IMG/VR virus record: IMGVR_UViG_3300020433_000743
Location: 1 to 64,000 of that record
From: a virus
DNA length: 64,000 bases
Direction: 5' to 3' (one strand)
Every line of letters starts with the position of its first letter. Position 1 is the stretch's first letter. Below, piece by piece: positions 41,204 through 50,377 of the stretch. Both the position numbers and the translations under genes were made by a program. A model generated the notes under the pieces. The model saw only the letters and a list, made by a program, of their open reading frames with translations. It was not told where the DNA came from and ran no database searches.

Positions 41204-41574
41204 TAGAGTTCTTGCAGTTGTTTTAAACATTCTTTGTCCTCGACAATATCATTAATTGCAGTTCGAGGATACTCCGCAATCCTATTCAGAAATACGAGAA
41301 AACTCTTTAGATAAGGCCAAAGATCTTCTTCTAAATTGTAAAACAATAATGCTACAGCAGCATCATCAAATACGTTGAAGAGAACTGTTAGATGATTCAA
41401 AATAAGATGAACCTTAAGTTCACCTGTATTTTTATATCTTTTCAGTAATCTTTTTATGTATTTGATTCGCTTCAAATCATCCTCAAAGTCATCTCTAGTG
41501 AGAGCTTGGGGATTGTCGTAGAATTTTATAGCAAATAACAAATAGTTGTTTTCATTCAATTCATCAAATTTCAT
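41203..41574 (-). CDS. Conserved-looking late-region protein, unknown
   Basis: 123 residues, starts MKFDELNENNYLLFAIKFYDNPQAL; all-helical, no Cys-rich or catalytic motif. I associate this type of sequence with T4-like marine phages, near structural genes, without a known function. Confidence 0.75.
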   Translation of the reverse strand: MKFDELNENNYLLFAIKFYDNPQALTRDDFEDDLKRIKYIKRLLKRYKNTGELKVHLILNHLTVLFNVFDDAAVALLFYNLEEDLWPYLKSFLVFLNRIAEYPRTAINDIVEDKECLKQLQEL

Positions 41575-41597
41575 ATCAAATCAAAGATTTATTTTAA

Positions 41598-42119
41598 TTA
41601 GCTATCAGGTAAGATTGCGTCGTCATTAGCATCACCAGTAATGAATCCATCTCCACCACCAGCAACTAGTGTTTCGGTCTTAACTCTTGCAACACCGTGC
41701 ATATCTGTATATGTAGTAATTCCAACCCATCCAGAACATGCTGGTTTGTACTTGGAACCATCATCTCTTGCAGCTTGTGCTTCCGCTACATCTACACCGT
41801 AGATTTGATTAATACCGAAAGATCCACCTCTAACTTCATATAAAGGTGTCTCACGAATTTCGTAATCCACATCTGAGAATGAACCAGGAAGATCAAGTCT
41901 TTGTTCATCTAATGTGATTTGAGTATTGGAATCTATACTCTTGATTATACCCTGACCTGGCCCAGCACCATCAGTTGCTAGTGTAAGTACTTGTCCTACT
42001 TTAACACCATTTCCTGCTGTCCAAGCAATACCTCCACTTTGTTTCGTTACTACTCCAGCAGTCGAACAGTTTACTTTTCCTGTAGAATAAACTGTATCTT
42101 TTTTACCCCAAAGAGGCAT
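41598..42119 (-). CDS. Probable virion structural protein
   Basis: 173 residues, starts MPLWGKKDTVYSTGKV, beta-rich with many Gly, Val and Thr (GVKVGQVLTLATDG, ITLDEQRLDLPG), one or two Cys. A perfect late promoter lies 34 bases upstream. Fold and context suggest a head or tail decoration protein. Confidence 0.75.
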   Translation of the reverse strand: MPLWGKKDTVYSTGKVNCSTAGVVTKQSGGIAWTAGNGVKVGQVLTLATDGAGPGQGIIKSIDSNTQITLDEQRLDLPGSFSDVDYEIRETPLYEVRGGSFGINQIYGVDVAEAQAARDDGSKYKPACSGWVGITTYTDMHGVARVKTETLVAGGGDGFITGDANDDAILPDS

Positions 42120-42152
42120 AGCTCTATCTCCAAAAAATATTGTTTCTAGGAA

Positions 42153-42160
42153 TATTTATA
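42153..42160 (-). promoter_or_regulatory. T4-type late promoter TATAAATA
   Basis: Exact TATAAATA on the minus strand, 34 bases before the ATG of the structural gene at 42119. Confidence 0.8.
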
Positions 42161-42163
42161 AAC

Positions 42164-42352
42164 TCAAGAACCTAGTAGAGCCTTCTCTAGTGCAGCGACT
42201 AGTTGGTCATCTACTTTGTTGCCTGATTTAGCAGCAGCCTTTTTTAGTATTCCGATAACGAACACTTTGATTTTGTCCTCTAGGTCTTCTGGGATTTTAT
42301 CTACTGCTTTTTCTATAATATTAATAGCAATAGGTAGGAAAAATTTAGTCAT
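42164..42352 (-). CDS. Small helical protein, unknown
   Basis: 62 residues, MTKFFLPIAINIIEKAVDKIPEDLE, amphipathic, with KVFVIGILKKAAAKSG and an end ALEKALLGS. Surrounded by structural genes; could be a minor head or membrane-active peptide. Confidence 0.65.
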   Translation of the reverse strand: MTKFFLPIAINIIEKAVDKIPEDLEDKIKVFVIGILKKAAAKSGNKVDDQLVAALEKALLGS

Positions 42353-42386
42353 GATTAATTTATGATTGCTAATCTATATAGCAAGT

Positions 42387-43163
42387 TTAATCATAAACTT
42401 TTTTACCTGCCTTAATTCTACCTGATCCTTTTGCGTCTGAGAACTTTATTCCGTGTTTTCTACTATCTGATCTTGTTGCGTCTGCTTGTTTTTTTGCTTT
42501 AGCTTCCTTTGCTTTCTTATAAAAATCCACAAACTTCTGTCTACTTTTTGCTCTGTCTTCGTAGTTTTCAACCAATTTACCTTGTGGTTCGTAACCACAG
42601 TTCCACTTACGAAGTGACTTATTAATTCTTGAATCTGGATCTCTTGCAGTCTTAGCGGAGGTGAGTTTCTTTTTCATACCCTTCATTCTCTTACAGAATG
42701 ATTTTCTCCTGTTCGCTGACTTAGATCCTTTCTTTAACTTAGATGGTTTAGTTGTAACAGGTGCTTTTAAATCAGAACCAGGATTCTGTGCTTCGTAAGA
42801 CTTTCTCCCTTTCTCATTTAAACCACCTTCACTATTCTTTCCTGCCTTTTTTGTCCATGCTGCACCTTCACTGTGCACAATCTTTTCATCTTTCTCATTA
42901 CGTGCAAGATTTTTTGCTCTTTCTTTTTTAGAGATCTTTGGCCCACCAATTGGATCTCCATACTCATCTCTCTTAATTGCTTCTTCTACCTTTTTCTTTT
43001 CGGGTAAACCTTTATGCTTAGTCTTTGCAAACTTCTTCGCATCCTTCATACTAATTTCACTAGCAACATCTGATACTTCAGATGAAGGATTCTTCATCTC
43101 ACCCTTTTGGGCTGCACGAACCATCCCAAAAAATCTTTGTTGCTTTTTAGATACTGCTGGCAT
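42387..43163 (-). CDS. Very basic DUF3008/DUF6321-type protein
   Basis: 258 residues, strongly basic. Residues 1-55 (SKKQQRFFGMVRAAQKGE, KFAKTKHKGLPEK) resemble DUF3008; a middle part (GGLNEKGRKSYEAQNPGSDL, RRKSFCKRMKGMKKKLTS, RINKSLRKWNC) resembles DUF6321. Likely binds nucleic acid, for example DNA inside the capsid. Overlaps its upstream neighbour by one base. Confidence 0.75.
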   Translation of the reverse strand: MPAVSKKQQRFFGMVRAAQKGEMKNPSSEVSDVASEISMKDAKKFAKTKHKGLPEKKKVEEAIKRDEYGDPIGGPKISKKERAKNLARNEKDEKIVHSEGAAWTKKAGKNSEGGLNEKGRKSYEAQNPGSDLKAPVTTKPSKLKKGSKSANRRKSFCKRMKGMKKKLTSAKTARDPDSRINKSLRKWNCGYEPQGKLVENYEDRAKSRQKFVDFYKKAKEAKAKKQADATRSDSRKHGIKFSDAKGSGRIKAGKKVYD

Positions 43164-43516
43164 TAGGTTCCTAAGCCTCCTTTACGCACTGCCCGTACAT
43201 TCACATAATCCTGTGTGCTCTTGTAACCTTTTGCTTTTGCTTTTGCATCTAATGCTTTGCTCTTTGCCTGTTGATCTTTTTTCTTTGCTAACATTTTAGT
43301 GTACTTACCAGTACCCTCATCAGACTTAGCACCTTTCACTTTCTTAGGTTCATTAGCACCCATGCGTTGTTTCGCATATTTTTTGGCTACATATTGAAAT
43401 GCCTTATCATCTTTAGCAGTTCCACCCTTTGTTACGGGTTTACCTGTCTTGGTATCTGTACCCTTCTCTTTCTCAAAACGATTGAGTTCGGTTAAAAATT
43501 CTTCAAAATTTTTCAT
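43163..43516 (-). CDS. Basic protein with capsid-targeting-like leader
   Basis: 117 residues. MKNFEEFLTEL matches the T4 internal-protein leader with a (L/I)xE prohead-protease site (LTE, residues 8-10). The rest is Lys/Ala-rich and repetitive (KAKAKGYKS), like DNA-packing internal proteins. Overlaps neighbours by one base at each end. Confidence 0.75.
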   Translation of the reverse strand: MKNFEEFLTELNRFEKEKGTDTKTGKPVTKGGTAKDDKAFQYVAKKYAKQRMGANEPKKVKGAKSDEGTGKYTKMLAKKKDQQAKSKALDAKAKAKGYKSTQDYVNVRAVRKGGLGT

Positions 43517-45732
43517 TACATACCTCTATCGGCCATGAATTTTTTAAATGCAGGAGAGTTGATTCCTCTCTTTGGATCTCTCATTCTAGCAGCTTTAGAT
43601 CTCTTTGCATATGGTTTATCAGACTCGTCTGGATCCTTATGCTTTTCAGGATTCATAGCAACTTGTCTATTTTCTAAGATACCTCTAATTAGATCAATAC
43701 CTTCTTTGTATAATGCACTTGCTTCTTTATGCTTGCCTTGATTGGTTAAGGACTTAACCTTTTCCATCTTCTTCCTCTTAGCAAGTTGCATAGCAGTAGG
43801 TTTCTTTTCATTGTAATACTTACCAGTTCCTGACTCAGGAGTAGCCATACCTTCATCAATTCCTTCCTCTTTTACACAGTTAGGAACTTTTTTTCCACCC
43901 TTATCCTTAGTGCCTTTTGCTTTGTAACCATCCCAACATTTATCTGCACCTACATTCTTACGTGCTTGCTTAAGACTTTCTACATTAAGAGTTTTTGGAT
44001 AGTCCTCGTCACCTGGTTTAGCAGGTTTTTCACCACGTTTTCTCTTTGCGTGAATGTTATCCCAAAGACCTTTCTTCTTACCTTCAACTAATTCACCTTC
44101 TGGTTCCTTAGAAGCCATGATACCTTGTGCTCTCAATTTATTTTTAACAAGATTAATTGCAGTAGGAAGTTCTCTTGGATCTCCAGTTCCATTAATTGTT
44201 GTTGGAATTGCAGCACCAGCATCGAAAGTTACATCAACCTTTGCTGATGGTGTATCATCTTTCTTTTCAACAGGTCTATCAATCTCACCATAAGTTCCTT
44301 CGAACATAGCACTCTGCCAAGATTTTAAACCTAACCTATTGGTAGATTCTTTCACACCTTTTTTAGCCATGGCTTTTTTAATTGCTTTGTCTCTTGATCC
44401 AAAATACTCATCCTTACCAGATTCGATTTTACCATCACCATCATAGTCTTTCTTGGCTTTCTTTTCTTCCACTTGAACTTCCTCCTTGTTGTGTACATGT
44501 GCAAGATAAGTAGGAGATTTCTTCTCTACCGTACCACCTGCTCTTTTTTTCGCTTTGTTACCAGCACCCCTATCAGAATCTGGCCAATCACCACCACCTT
44601 TGGTAGCTTTCCTTGAATAACCTTTACCACCTAATCTTTCATCAAGGACTTCCTCCTTCATACCCTTAGTCTTTACACCTCTTCTTGCTCTGTGCTCTTC
44701 TCCTCTTTTTGCTGCAAGTTTTGCTCTCTCCGATGTGCCTTGACCACGAGGCCCAGCTCCAGCTGGATCGAAGTGACCTTTTTTACCAAACCTTCTCTCA
44801 TTTCGGTCTGCTGCTACACCAAATACTTTTTTATCATCTACCTTTGCTTCATCAAGGACTTCACCCTCCAATTCAGTATGTGCAACTATGTCTGCACCTG
44901 CACCAGATCTAACTGCTTGCATTTTCTTTTGGAGAATCATACGCTTTGCTATAGCAACTCGTTTCTCCTTTGGATCCATTTTGGGTTTTTCTTCTTTATC
45001 AGGTTCAACCTGTTCAGATTGAGTAGGGTTAATAGTAACCTTATTTTTACCCTTCATTACATCAATCTTCTTATTATTAGCTTCAGGATTTTCTCCCTCA
45101 CCTACCTCAGCAATAAATTCTTCCTTAACCTTTTCTACATCACCAGGAATACCTTTACCTGCTTTTACACTAGCAGTTGCTGCTCCTTTCTTTTTCTCAC
45201 CTTCATATGGTGTACCTGCTCCACCAGTCATCTCAACAGATGCTATGTTAGGATTCTTTCTTAGTTCAGAGATCTTTGCACGATCAGCCATTCTTACGTA
45301 TGATCTACCAGTCTTCTTATCCTTTACTCTTACTTTAAACTTTTTACTTACTTCTGCTTCAACTATTTCTTCTTCTTTCTTACCACCACCAATAGTAAAT
45401 ACACTATTCAATACATCAGAAACAGAAGACTTTACAGTATCAGTAATATCAACAAAATCGTAGGACTCACCAACAAGCATCTTCTTAGCAACTGCCTTAA
45501 CAGGGCCAGGTGCAGGTGACTTTCCTAGTTGAGAAAGATATGCTCTTTTTAATGAAACAGGGTCTGCTTTTTGACCTTCTTTAAATCCTTGCTTTACCTT
45601 ATACCTAACATCATATGCAAGTTGACGTGCTTGCTTTCTAACTTTCTGGTCGGCACCTTGATCGCCACCACCAGAAGGAGCAGGTTTAGCAGGTTGTGCA
45701 GAGGGATTTTCTTCAACTATATGGTTACTCAT
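43516..45732 (-). CDS. Large Lys/Glu-rich virion-associated protein
   Basis: 738 residues of low complexity: alternating charged blocks, several KxxxEEVLDE-like segments, an EF-hand-like loop DYDGDGKIESGKDE near residue 420, and a basic C-terminus. Lies between genes with capsid-targeting leaders and after a CATAAATA box, so a virion-internal or scaffold role is likely. Function unknown. Confidence 0.7.
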   Translation of the reverse strand: MSNHIVEENPSAQPAKPAPSGGGDQGADQKVRKQARQLAYDVRYKVKQGFKEGQKADPVSLKRAYLSQLGKSPAPGPVKAVAKKMLVGESYDFVDITDTVKSSVSDVLNSVFTIGGGKKEEEIVEAEVSKKFKVRVKDKKTGRSYVRMADRAKISELRKNPNIASVEMTGGAGTPYEGEKKKGAATASVKAGKGIPGDVEKVKEEFIAEVGEGENPEANNKKIDVMKGKNKVTINPTQSEQVEPDKEEKPKMDPKEKRVAIAKRMILQKKMQAVRSGAGADIVAHTELEGEVLDEAKVDDKKVFGVAADRNERRFGKKGHFDPAGAGPRGQGTSERAKLAAKRGEEHRARRGVKTKGMKEEVLDERLGGKGYSRKATKGGGDWPDSDRGAGNKAKKRAGGTVEKKSPTYLAHVHNKEEVQVEEKKAKKDYDGDGKIESGKDEYFGSRDKAIKKAMAKKGVKESTNRLGLKSWQSAMFEGTYGEIDRPVEKKDDTPSAKVDVTFDAGAAIPTTINGTGDPRELPTAINLVKNKLRAQGIMASKEPEGELVEGKKKGLWDNIHAKRKRGEKPAKPGDEDYPKTLNVESLKQARKNVGADKCWDGYKAKGTKDKGGKKVPNCVKEEGIDEGMATPESGTGKYYNEKKPTAMQLAKRKKMEKVKSLTNQGKHKEASALYKEGIDLIRGILENRQVAMNPEKHKDPDESDKPYAKRSKAARMRDPKRGINSPAFKKFMADRGM

Positions 45733-45747
45733 TGGAAATCCTTAGAT

Positions 45748-47031
45748 TCAATTACTCTTTTTTCTATATTTATTTATGAATTGTTTTCCCCAGTCTTGGC
45801 CAGGAACCATTGACTTAGCATAATTGAGCAATGCAGGGGTACCAACTTCACGTTGGTTTGCAGGAACACCAGAAACTTTAGTATCGTTATTGTACTTGTT
45901 AGCTTCTGTAACATCCTTGATCCACGACTTGAACATAACATTATCTTCAGTCACGCAGATCAAATAGTTTGTGCCTCTACGGATAATCCTACCAACCAAT
46001 CCGTGGTTAAGATTTTCAACTAAATCACCAACTTGATATATCTTTTTACCTACAAAATGTTCTCTTAAATTTTCCCAGTCTAACTTAGGTGCGATTTTCC
46101 AAAGACTCCATCCTTCTTTAATATTCATACCTGCACGAATATTTTTAAAAAGTTCTCTAGCAACCTTCTTATTCATTGCTGTTGGAACACCTTTTAAGAA
46201 GTTTTCAAAATCATTCTCTGCAGCATACTTTCTTTGCTTTGATGCAGACATTCCTGTTATATCATCAGCATCAGGATCTCTATCACCAGCAGAACGAACT
46301 TCTACTTTATCAAAGTCATAATGTAATCCGTTGTAATTATTGACTAACTTATCAAATTCTTTCTGTCTATCAGCACCACCTACAATTCTTACTCCTGCAT
46401 AACCATCCATATGAGCCTTCTTCAATACATCAAAGATAGTTCTATTCTGAGCATCATTAACAATTCTCTCACTATGATTAGGGAACATCTGTCTCATCAC
46501 AGCAACTTTCTGATCAGCATCTAAAGGATTCTTTTTCTTATCCTGACTGCGTGAAGGTACTATAATATAGTCACCATCATCAGAAGATTTAGCCACAGTA
46601 TCTAATAATTTCTCATGTCCTGTTGTTGGTGGATTAAATCTACCAAATGCAATAGTTAAAGTTCCCTTTGTTTTCTCAACTTGAGGAGGCATTAACTTCT
46701 CAGGATTTGCGGGTGCATCTGGATCATCCTCTTGTTTCATAGGTTCCTGAGGTGCAACATCCTGTTGAGGTACTTTACCTTTTGGTTGTGCCTGTGGTTG
46801 TGGTTGTGCTCCTGCTGGCAGTTTACCAGATAAATTCTTTTCTTTTTCTGTTGATGCTGGATCTTTACCACCTACTTTCTGTCTCTTATTATAAAACTTT
46901 AATCTTCCTTTCTCTGTCTTTGCAACAAACTCTCCATCCTTGTACCAGCCTCCATGACCATCACCAGTCAACCCCATACGGGCTGCCTGTTGTGTAGCAG
47001 ATTCTGATAAAAAATTTAAAAAGGATTTCAT
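45748..47031 (-). CDS. Nucleotidyltransferase with capsid-targeting-like leader
   Basis: 427 residues. Residues 1-10 MKSFLNFLSE match the T4 internal-protein leader with a (L/I)xE cleavage site (LSE). A Gln/Pro-rich linker (about 70-115) leads to a HIGH-type nucleotidyltransferase domain, 122-275, with FGRFNPPTTGH (TxGH) and NDAQNRTIFDVLKKA, most like NMN/phosphopantetheine adenylyltransferases. The C-terminal 140 residues include a VGDLVENLNHGLVGRI beta domain. If packaged, the enzyme would be injected with the DNA. Confidence 0.8.
   Translation of the reverse strand: MKSFLNFLSESATQQAARMGLTGDGHGGWYKDGEFVAKTEKGRLKFYNKRQKVGGKDPASTEKEKNLSGKLPAGAQPQPQAQPKGKVPQQDVAPQEPMKQEDDPDAPANPEKLMPPQVEKTKGTLTIAFGRFNPPTTGHEKLLDTVAKSSDDGDYIIVPSRSQDKKKNPLDADQKVAVMRQMFPNHSERIVNDAQNRTIFDVLKKAHMDGYAGVRIVGGADRQKEFDKLVNNYNGLHYDFDKVEVRSAGDRDPDADDITGMSASKQRKYAAENDFENFLKGVPTAMNKKVARELFKNIRAGMNIKEGWSLWKIAPKLDWENLREHFVGKKIYQVGDLVENLNHGLVGRIIRRGTNYLICVTEDNVMFKSWIKDVTEANKYNNDTKVSGVPANQREVGTPALLNYAKSMVPGQDWGKQFINKYRKKSN
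45771..45778 (-). promoter_or_regulatory. Possible late promoter CATAAATA
   Basis: NATAAATA box 39 bases before the ATG at 45732, inside the end of the upstream gene. Confidence 0.5.
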
Positions 47032-47249
47032 TTATTTAATTCTAATTTTATCTCTTCTTCATGTGCAAGGATATACTTAACGAGACTTGTTCGTAAGTTA
47101 TCATATTTATTTAGTTTCTTTTTAGAATGAGTCTTTTTCTTAGGAATCTTAATACCATAGAAACAGTACTGTAAGAAAGCATTAAACCTCTGCTGACCTG
47201 ATAGATCAGATTCAAAAGTTTTTATAAGGTTTTTCATTTCAGATTTCAT
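47028..47249 (-). CDS. Small basic protein, unknown
   Basis: 73 residues, MKSEMKNLIKTFESDL, basic centre (KIPKKKTHSKKKLNK). Its N-terminus only loosely resembles the capsid-targeting leaders of its neighbours. Overlaps neighbours by 1-4 bases. Confidence 0.65.
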   Translation of the reverse strand: MKSEMKNLIKTFESDLSGQQRFNAFLQYCFYGIKIPKKKTHSKKKLNKYDNLRTSLVKYILAHEEEIKLELNK

Positions 47250-48565
47250 TAAAATATCTTTCCATAAGGGCCATATCTTTTACCTGCTTTCTCTGCAGTA
47301 AAGATTAAAGAAGTACAGAAGTCATCTCTTTTATTTTTTGGAAGAGTCATTAAGGCATATAAAAATCTAAGTTGTTGTAATTTAGATACCGCAACCCAAG
47401 GTTGACCTCTATTAAGATCATAGGTTTCTTTTATATTAATTATAGCAGTTTCTACATCAACCTTTCCAAGATCTACAAACCTATCAGAAATTAATTCATC
47501 AATGATTTTTCTATAATCATCTTCGACATCTCTAAACTCAGTTTTATTTCTTGGAAATGCTTTATTGTTTGGTTCATATGATTTCATTATACCATAAACT
47601 TTCATTAAATCCAATACTAATTCTACCGTTGCTTTACCTAATCTTGCTGCACCTTTACCTACAATAGTTGGTTCCCATTTTAAGTTACTAAATTTTGTAG
47701 AATCATTTGCTTTAATTTGAACTTTAAAATCTATTTTTTTCCCACTAACAATACCAGGATCTTTAATAGTTAGAATTGTATCTTGAGTTAAAGTAGCTGC
47801 ACCTGGTGACCCACGTTTTTTTCCTCTCTCAATATCTTTCTTTGCTTTATCAGGATCAATTCTTTTTGTTCCTAAAAGACACTTTGCACTATCAAGAGTC
47901 ATTTTAGTAGCCTTAAGGTTTTTAAAAAACGATCCACTTACATTAACTTCTTTCCATGATGCAGAACCCCCACCAATTTTTTTCAATGAGATTCCCATTA
48001 TTTGTTTTGTCTTAAAAAGAGCTCTAAAAATAGCATTGAGTTTTGCTAATTCAGATTCTATAGAGGCAGTTGGATCTTTCTTATTCTTGAAAGATTCCAT
48101 AATTTTTTTCTTCCACTTTGCTTCATCCTGTATTAACCAAATATCAGCAGGGTTCCAATTATCTTTTTGTCCTATATCAAATTCTTCTTTAACTAAATCA
48201 GTAACCCAATCCATAAAAGTCTCTCCACCTTTACTACCAGGTAAAATATATGCAGGTTTAGGGCCACCATCACGAGAAAATTCTGTAAATTTTGGTTTAC
48301 CTATTTTCTTTAAAAGTATTTTTGTTTGTTTATAAAAATTTATTACCCACTCACCATCAATATCATCATCCCATTCACATTTACCAACAGTTTTCCATAC
48401 TTTAACTAACTCATCATATGTTACACTATCGTTAACAATATCATTAGCACTATTAAATACAACGTTGTCTTGAATAGCCCTTTTAAAAACCCACGCAGAA
48501 CCTAGTTCCTGCATGCGAGTCATTGTTGCGGAAGAAACATCTTTACTAGTTTTCTTCTTAACCAT
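47249..48565 (-). CDS. Probable virion protein, unknown
   Basis: 438 residues, basic, mixed helix and strand, starts MVKKKTSKDVSSATMTRMQ. No catalytic motif recognised. First gene of a late-type cluster; a GATAAATA box lies 25 bases upstream. A structural or internal head protein is inferred from context. Confidence 0.7.
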   Translation of the reverse strand: MVKKKTSKDVSSATMTRMQELGSAWVFKRAIQDNVVFNSANDIVNDSVTYDELVKVWKTVGKCEWDDDIDGEWVINFYKQTKILLKKIGKPKFTEFSRDGGPKPAYILPGSKGGETFMDWVTDLVKEEFDIGQKDNWNPADIWLIQDEAKWKKKIMESFKNKKDPTASIESELAKLNAIFRALFKTKQIMGISLKKIGGGSASWKEVNVSGSFFKNLKATKMTLDSAKCLLGTKRIDPDKAKKDIERGKKRGSPGAATLTQDTILTIKDPGIVSGKKIDFKVQIKANDSTKFSNLKWEPTIVGKGAARLGKATVELVLDLMKVYGIMKSYEPNNKAFPRNKTEFRDVEDDYRKIIDELISDRFVDLGKVDVETAIINIKETYDLNRGQPWVAVSKLQQLRFLYALMTLPKNKRDDFCTSLIFTAEKAGKRYGPYGKIF

Positions 48566-48572
48566 GTTTGAA

Positions 48573-48776
48573 TTACTTTTTAAAATATTTATTTATCACA
48601 TCTACTTGGTCTTGATACTTAGCGATTATATTTAATTCAGTTTCAATCGCTTCTGTTATGTCAGAGTGTTCCCCAATACCTGCAGGATTAGACAAATAAA
48701 CTTCTACATTCGCAACATGTTTTTGTATGTCTCCATGTGCGTGTGCTAATAGTGCTTTGATTAGTTGTTCCCTCAT
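48573..48776 (-). CDS. Small helical protein, unknown
   Basis: 67 residues, MREQLIKALLAHAHGDIQKHVANVEVYLSNP, His-rich helix hairpin-like. Lies 21 bases downstream of purM. Unknown. Confidence 0.65.
   Translation of the reverse strand: MREQLIKALLAHAHGDIQKHVANVEVYLSNPAGIGEHSDITEAIETELNIIAKYQDQVDVINKYFKK
48590..48597 (-). promoter_or_regulatory. Possible late promoter GATAAATA
   Basis: NATAAATA box 25 bases before the ATG at 48565, inside the last codons of the 67-residue gene. Confidence 0.5.
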
Positions 48777-48797
48777 AGTAACATTTTATACTCTGTA

Positions 48798-49745
48798 TTA
48801 TATATGTGTGATTTCACCAATCACCCATGATTTATCAATATGAGGAAAACGAACTGTTGGTGAATGAATCGCCTCTTGTATATCTGATACCACTTCATCT
48901 GGAACAATCAAACAATATCCTATTCCTATATTAAATACTCTTCTCATTTCATCTTCTTCTATCTCACCTGCTTGTTGTATCTTATTAAAGATCTCTGGTC
49001 TCTTCCAAGAACTATAATCAATCTCTGCTTTTAATCCTTCTGGAATACATCTTGATACATTGCTAAGTAATCCACCACCAGTTATATGGGCCATTCCAAC
49101 TATTGGAAACTCTTCTAAAAGTTTCATAATAAATGGTGCATAGATTGTAGTAGGAGTAAGTAACTCTGGAGTATTTGATAATGCTATCTTATGTCTCCAT
49201 AACATTTCATTTATTAATGTAAATCCATTACTATGTAATCCACTACTTTCAATACCAATTATCTTATCACCTGCTTGAATGAGACTACCATCTATAAGTT
49301 CATTCTTTTCTACAATACCTGTACAAAATCCTGCAAGGTCGTATTCACTTTGATCAGTATGTTCAGCAGTCTCTCCACCTATAAGTTCCATTTCTGAAAT
49401 CTCACATCCCTTAAGAATACCTACCATAATATCAGCAAGATTATCATCTATCTTTTGAGTAGAAATATAATCTAAAAAATATAATGGTTTAGCACCACAT
49501 GTGATTATATCATTCACACACATAGCAACTAAGTCTTGGCCTATCTTCTGGTAAGCAAACGGATCACTAGAGATTCTACATAGACTAATTTTAGTTCCAA
49601 CACCATCAGTACCAGATACCAAAATAGGTTCCTCATATCCACGAGGAACCTTAAACATACCACCAAACCCACCAATGGTTGGTGCTTTCTCTTTTAGTTT
49701 TTCAACAAAAGCATCTCCTGCTTCTATATCTACACCGTATTTCAT
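48798..49745 (-). CDS. purM: Phosphoribosylaminoimidazole synthetase
   Basis: 315 residues, slightly shorter than bacterial PurM. SGTDGVGTKISL, GQDLVAMCVNDI, GGETAEHTD and AHITGGGLLSNV are the AIR synthetase motifs. Makes AIR in purine synthesis; common in cyanophages. Shares a base with pyrE. Confidence 0.95.
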   Translation of the reverse strand: MKYGVDIEAGDAFVEKLKEKAPTIGGFGGMFKVPRGYEEPILVSGTDGVGTKISLCRISSDPFAYQKIGQDLVAMCVNDIITCGAKPLYFLDYISTQKIDDNLADIMVGILKGCEISEMELIGGETAEHTDQSEYDLAGFCTGIVEKNELIDGSLIQAGDKIIGIESSGLHSNGFTLINEMLWRHKIALSNTPELLTPTTIYAPFIMKLLEEFPIVGMAHITGGGLLSNVSRCIPEGLKAEIDYSSWKRPEIFNKIQQAGEIEEDEMRRVFNIGIGYCLIVPDEVVSDIQEAIHSPTVRFPHIDKSWVIGEITHI

Positions 49746-50377
49746 TAATATGAGATATTATCTAGAGTGAATAAACTTATAAATTCAATATTCTCTTTTT
49801 CAAATAAATCATCTGCTTCGTCATTTTCTTGACGATCAACAATAGAAAGAACTTGTTCTACCTTATATCCAGCTTCACGTAATACCCTAACTGCCTTCAT
49901 TGCAGATTCACCTGTTGTGACTACATCTTCTAACACACATATTTTACATCCTTGAACTGGTAATCTACCTTCAATCTGAGAAGTTGTACCATGATCTTTT
50001 GCTTCTTTACGAATAATTAATGCATCAAGTTTAGTTCTTTTATTTTGATCTAACCAAGAAGTCATTGCAACAGATGTTACTAAAGGATCACCACCTAATG
50101 TAAGACCTGCTACTGCTAAAGTTTCATCATCAACCAAATCAAGAAGAAGTGTTCCTACTAGAATACTACCATCACCAGATAATGTAACTGGTTTACAATT
50201 TACATAATGATCTGTTTTCTTACCAGAAGAAAGAGTATAATCTCCTTTACGATAAGCATCTGTTTGTAGATCTTTTAAAAGACGATCCCTAAACATACGA
50301 AAGTGTTCTTCTTTCGTAGGGGGGTTTTTAGGTACACCTGTCTTAGGATCCCAGTTCTTAGGATTAAATGCAGTCAT
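49745..50377 (-). CDS. pyrE: Orotate phosphoribosyltransferase
   Basis: 210 residues. The PRPP-binding loop VLEDVVTTGESAMKA near 150 is the PyrE signature, and GDYTLSSGKKTDHYVNC near 43 the orotate part. Uses PRPP, which the pentose phosphate route supplies. Confidence 0.93.
   Translation of the reverse strand: MTAFNPKNWDPKTGVPKNPPTKEEHFRMFRDRLLKDLQTDAYRKGDYTLSSGKKTDHYVNCKPVTLSGDGSILVGTLLLDLVDDETLAVAGLTLGGDPLVTSVAMTSWLDQNKRTKLDALIIRKEAKDHGTTSQIEGRLPVQGCKICVLEDVVTTGESAMKAVRVLREAGYKVEQVLSIVDRQENDEADDLFEKENIEFISLFTLDNISY

Noticed and set aside
43535-45463. Several plus-strand ORFs of 70-190 codons, rich in Leu, Phe and Cys
   Set aside because: Antisense artefacts of the Lys/Glu-rich late genes; codons for Lys and Glu read as Phe and Leu on the other strand.
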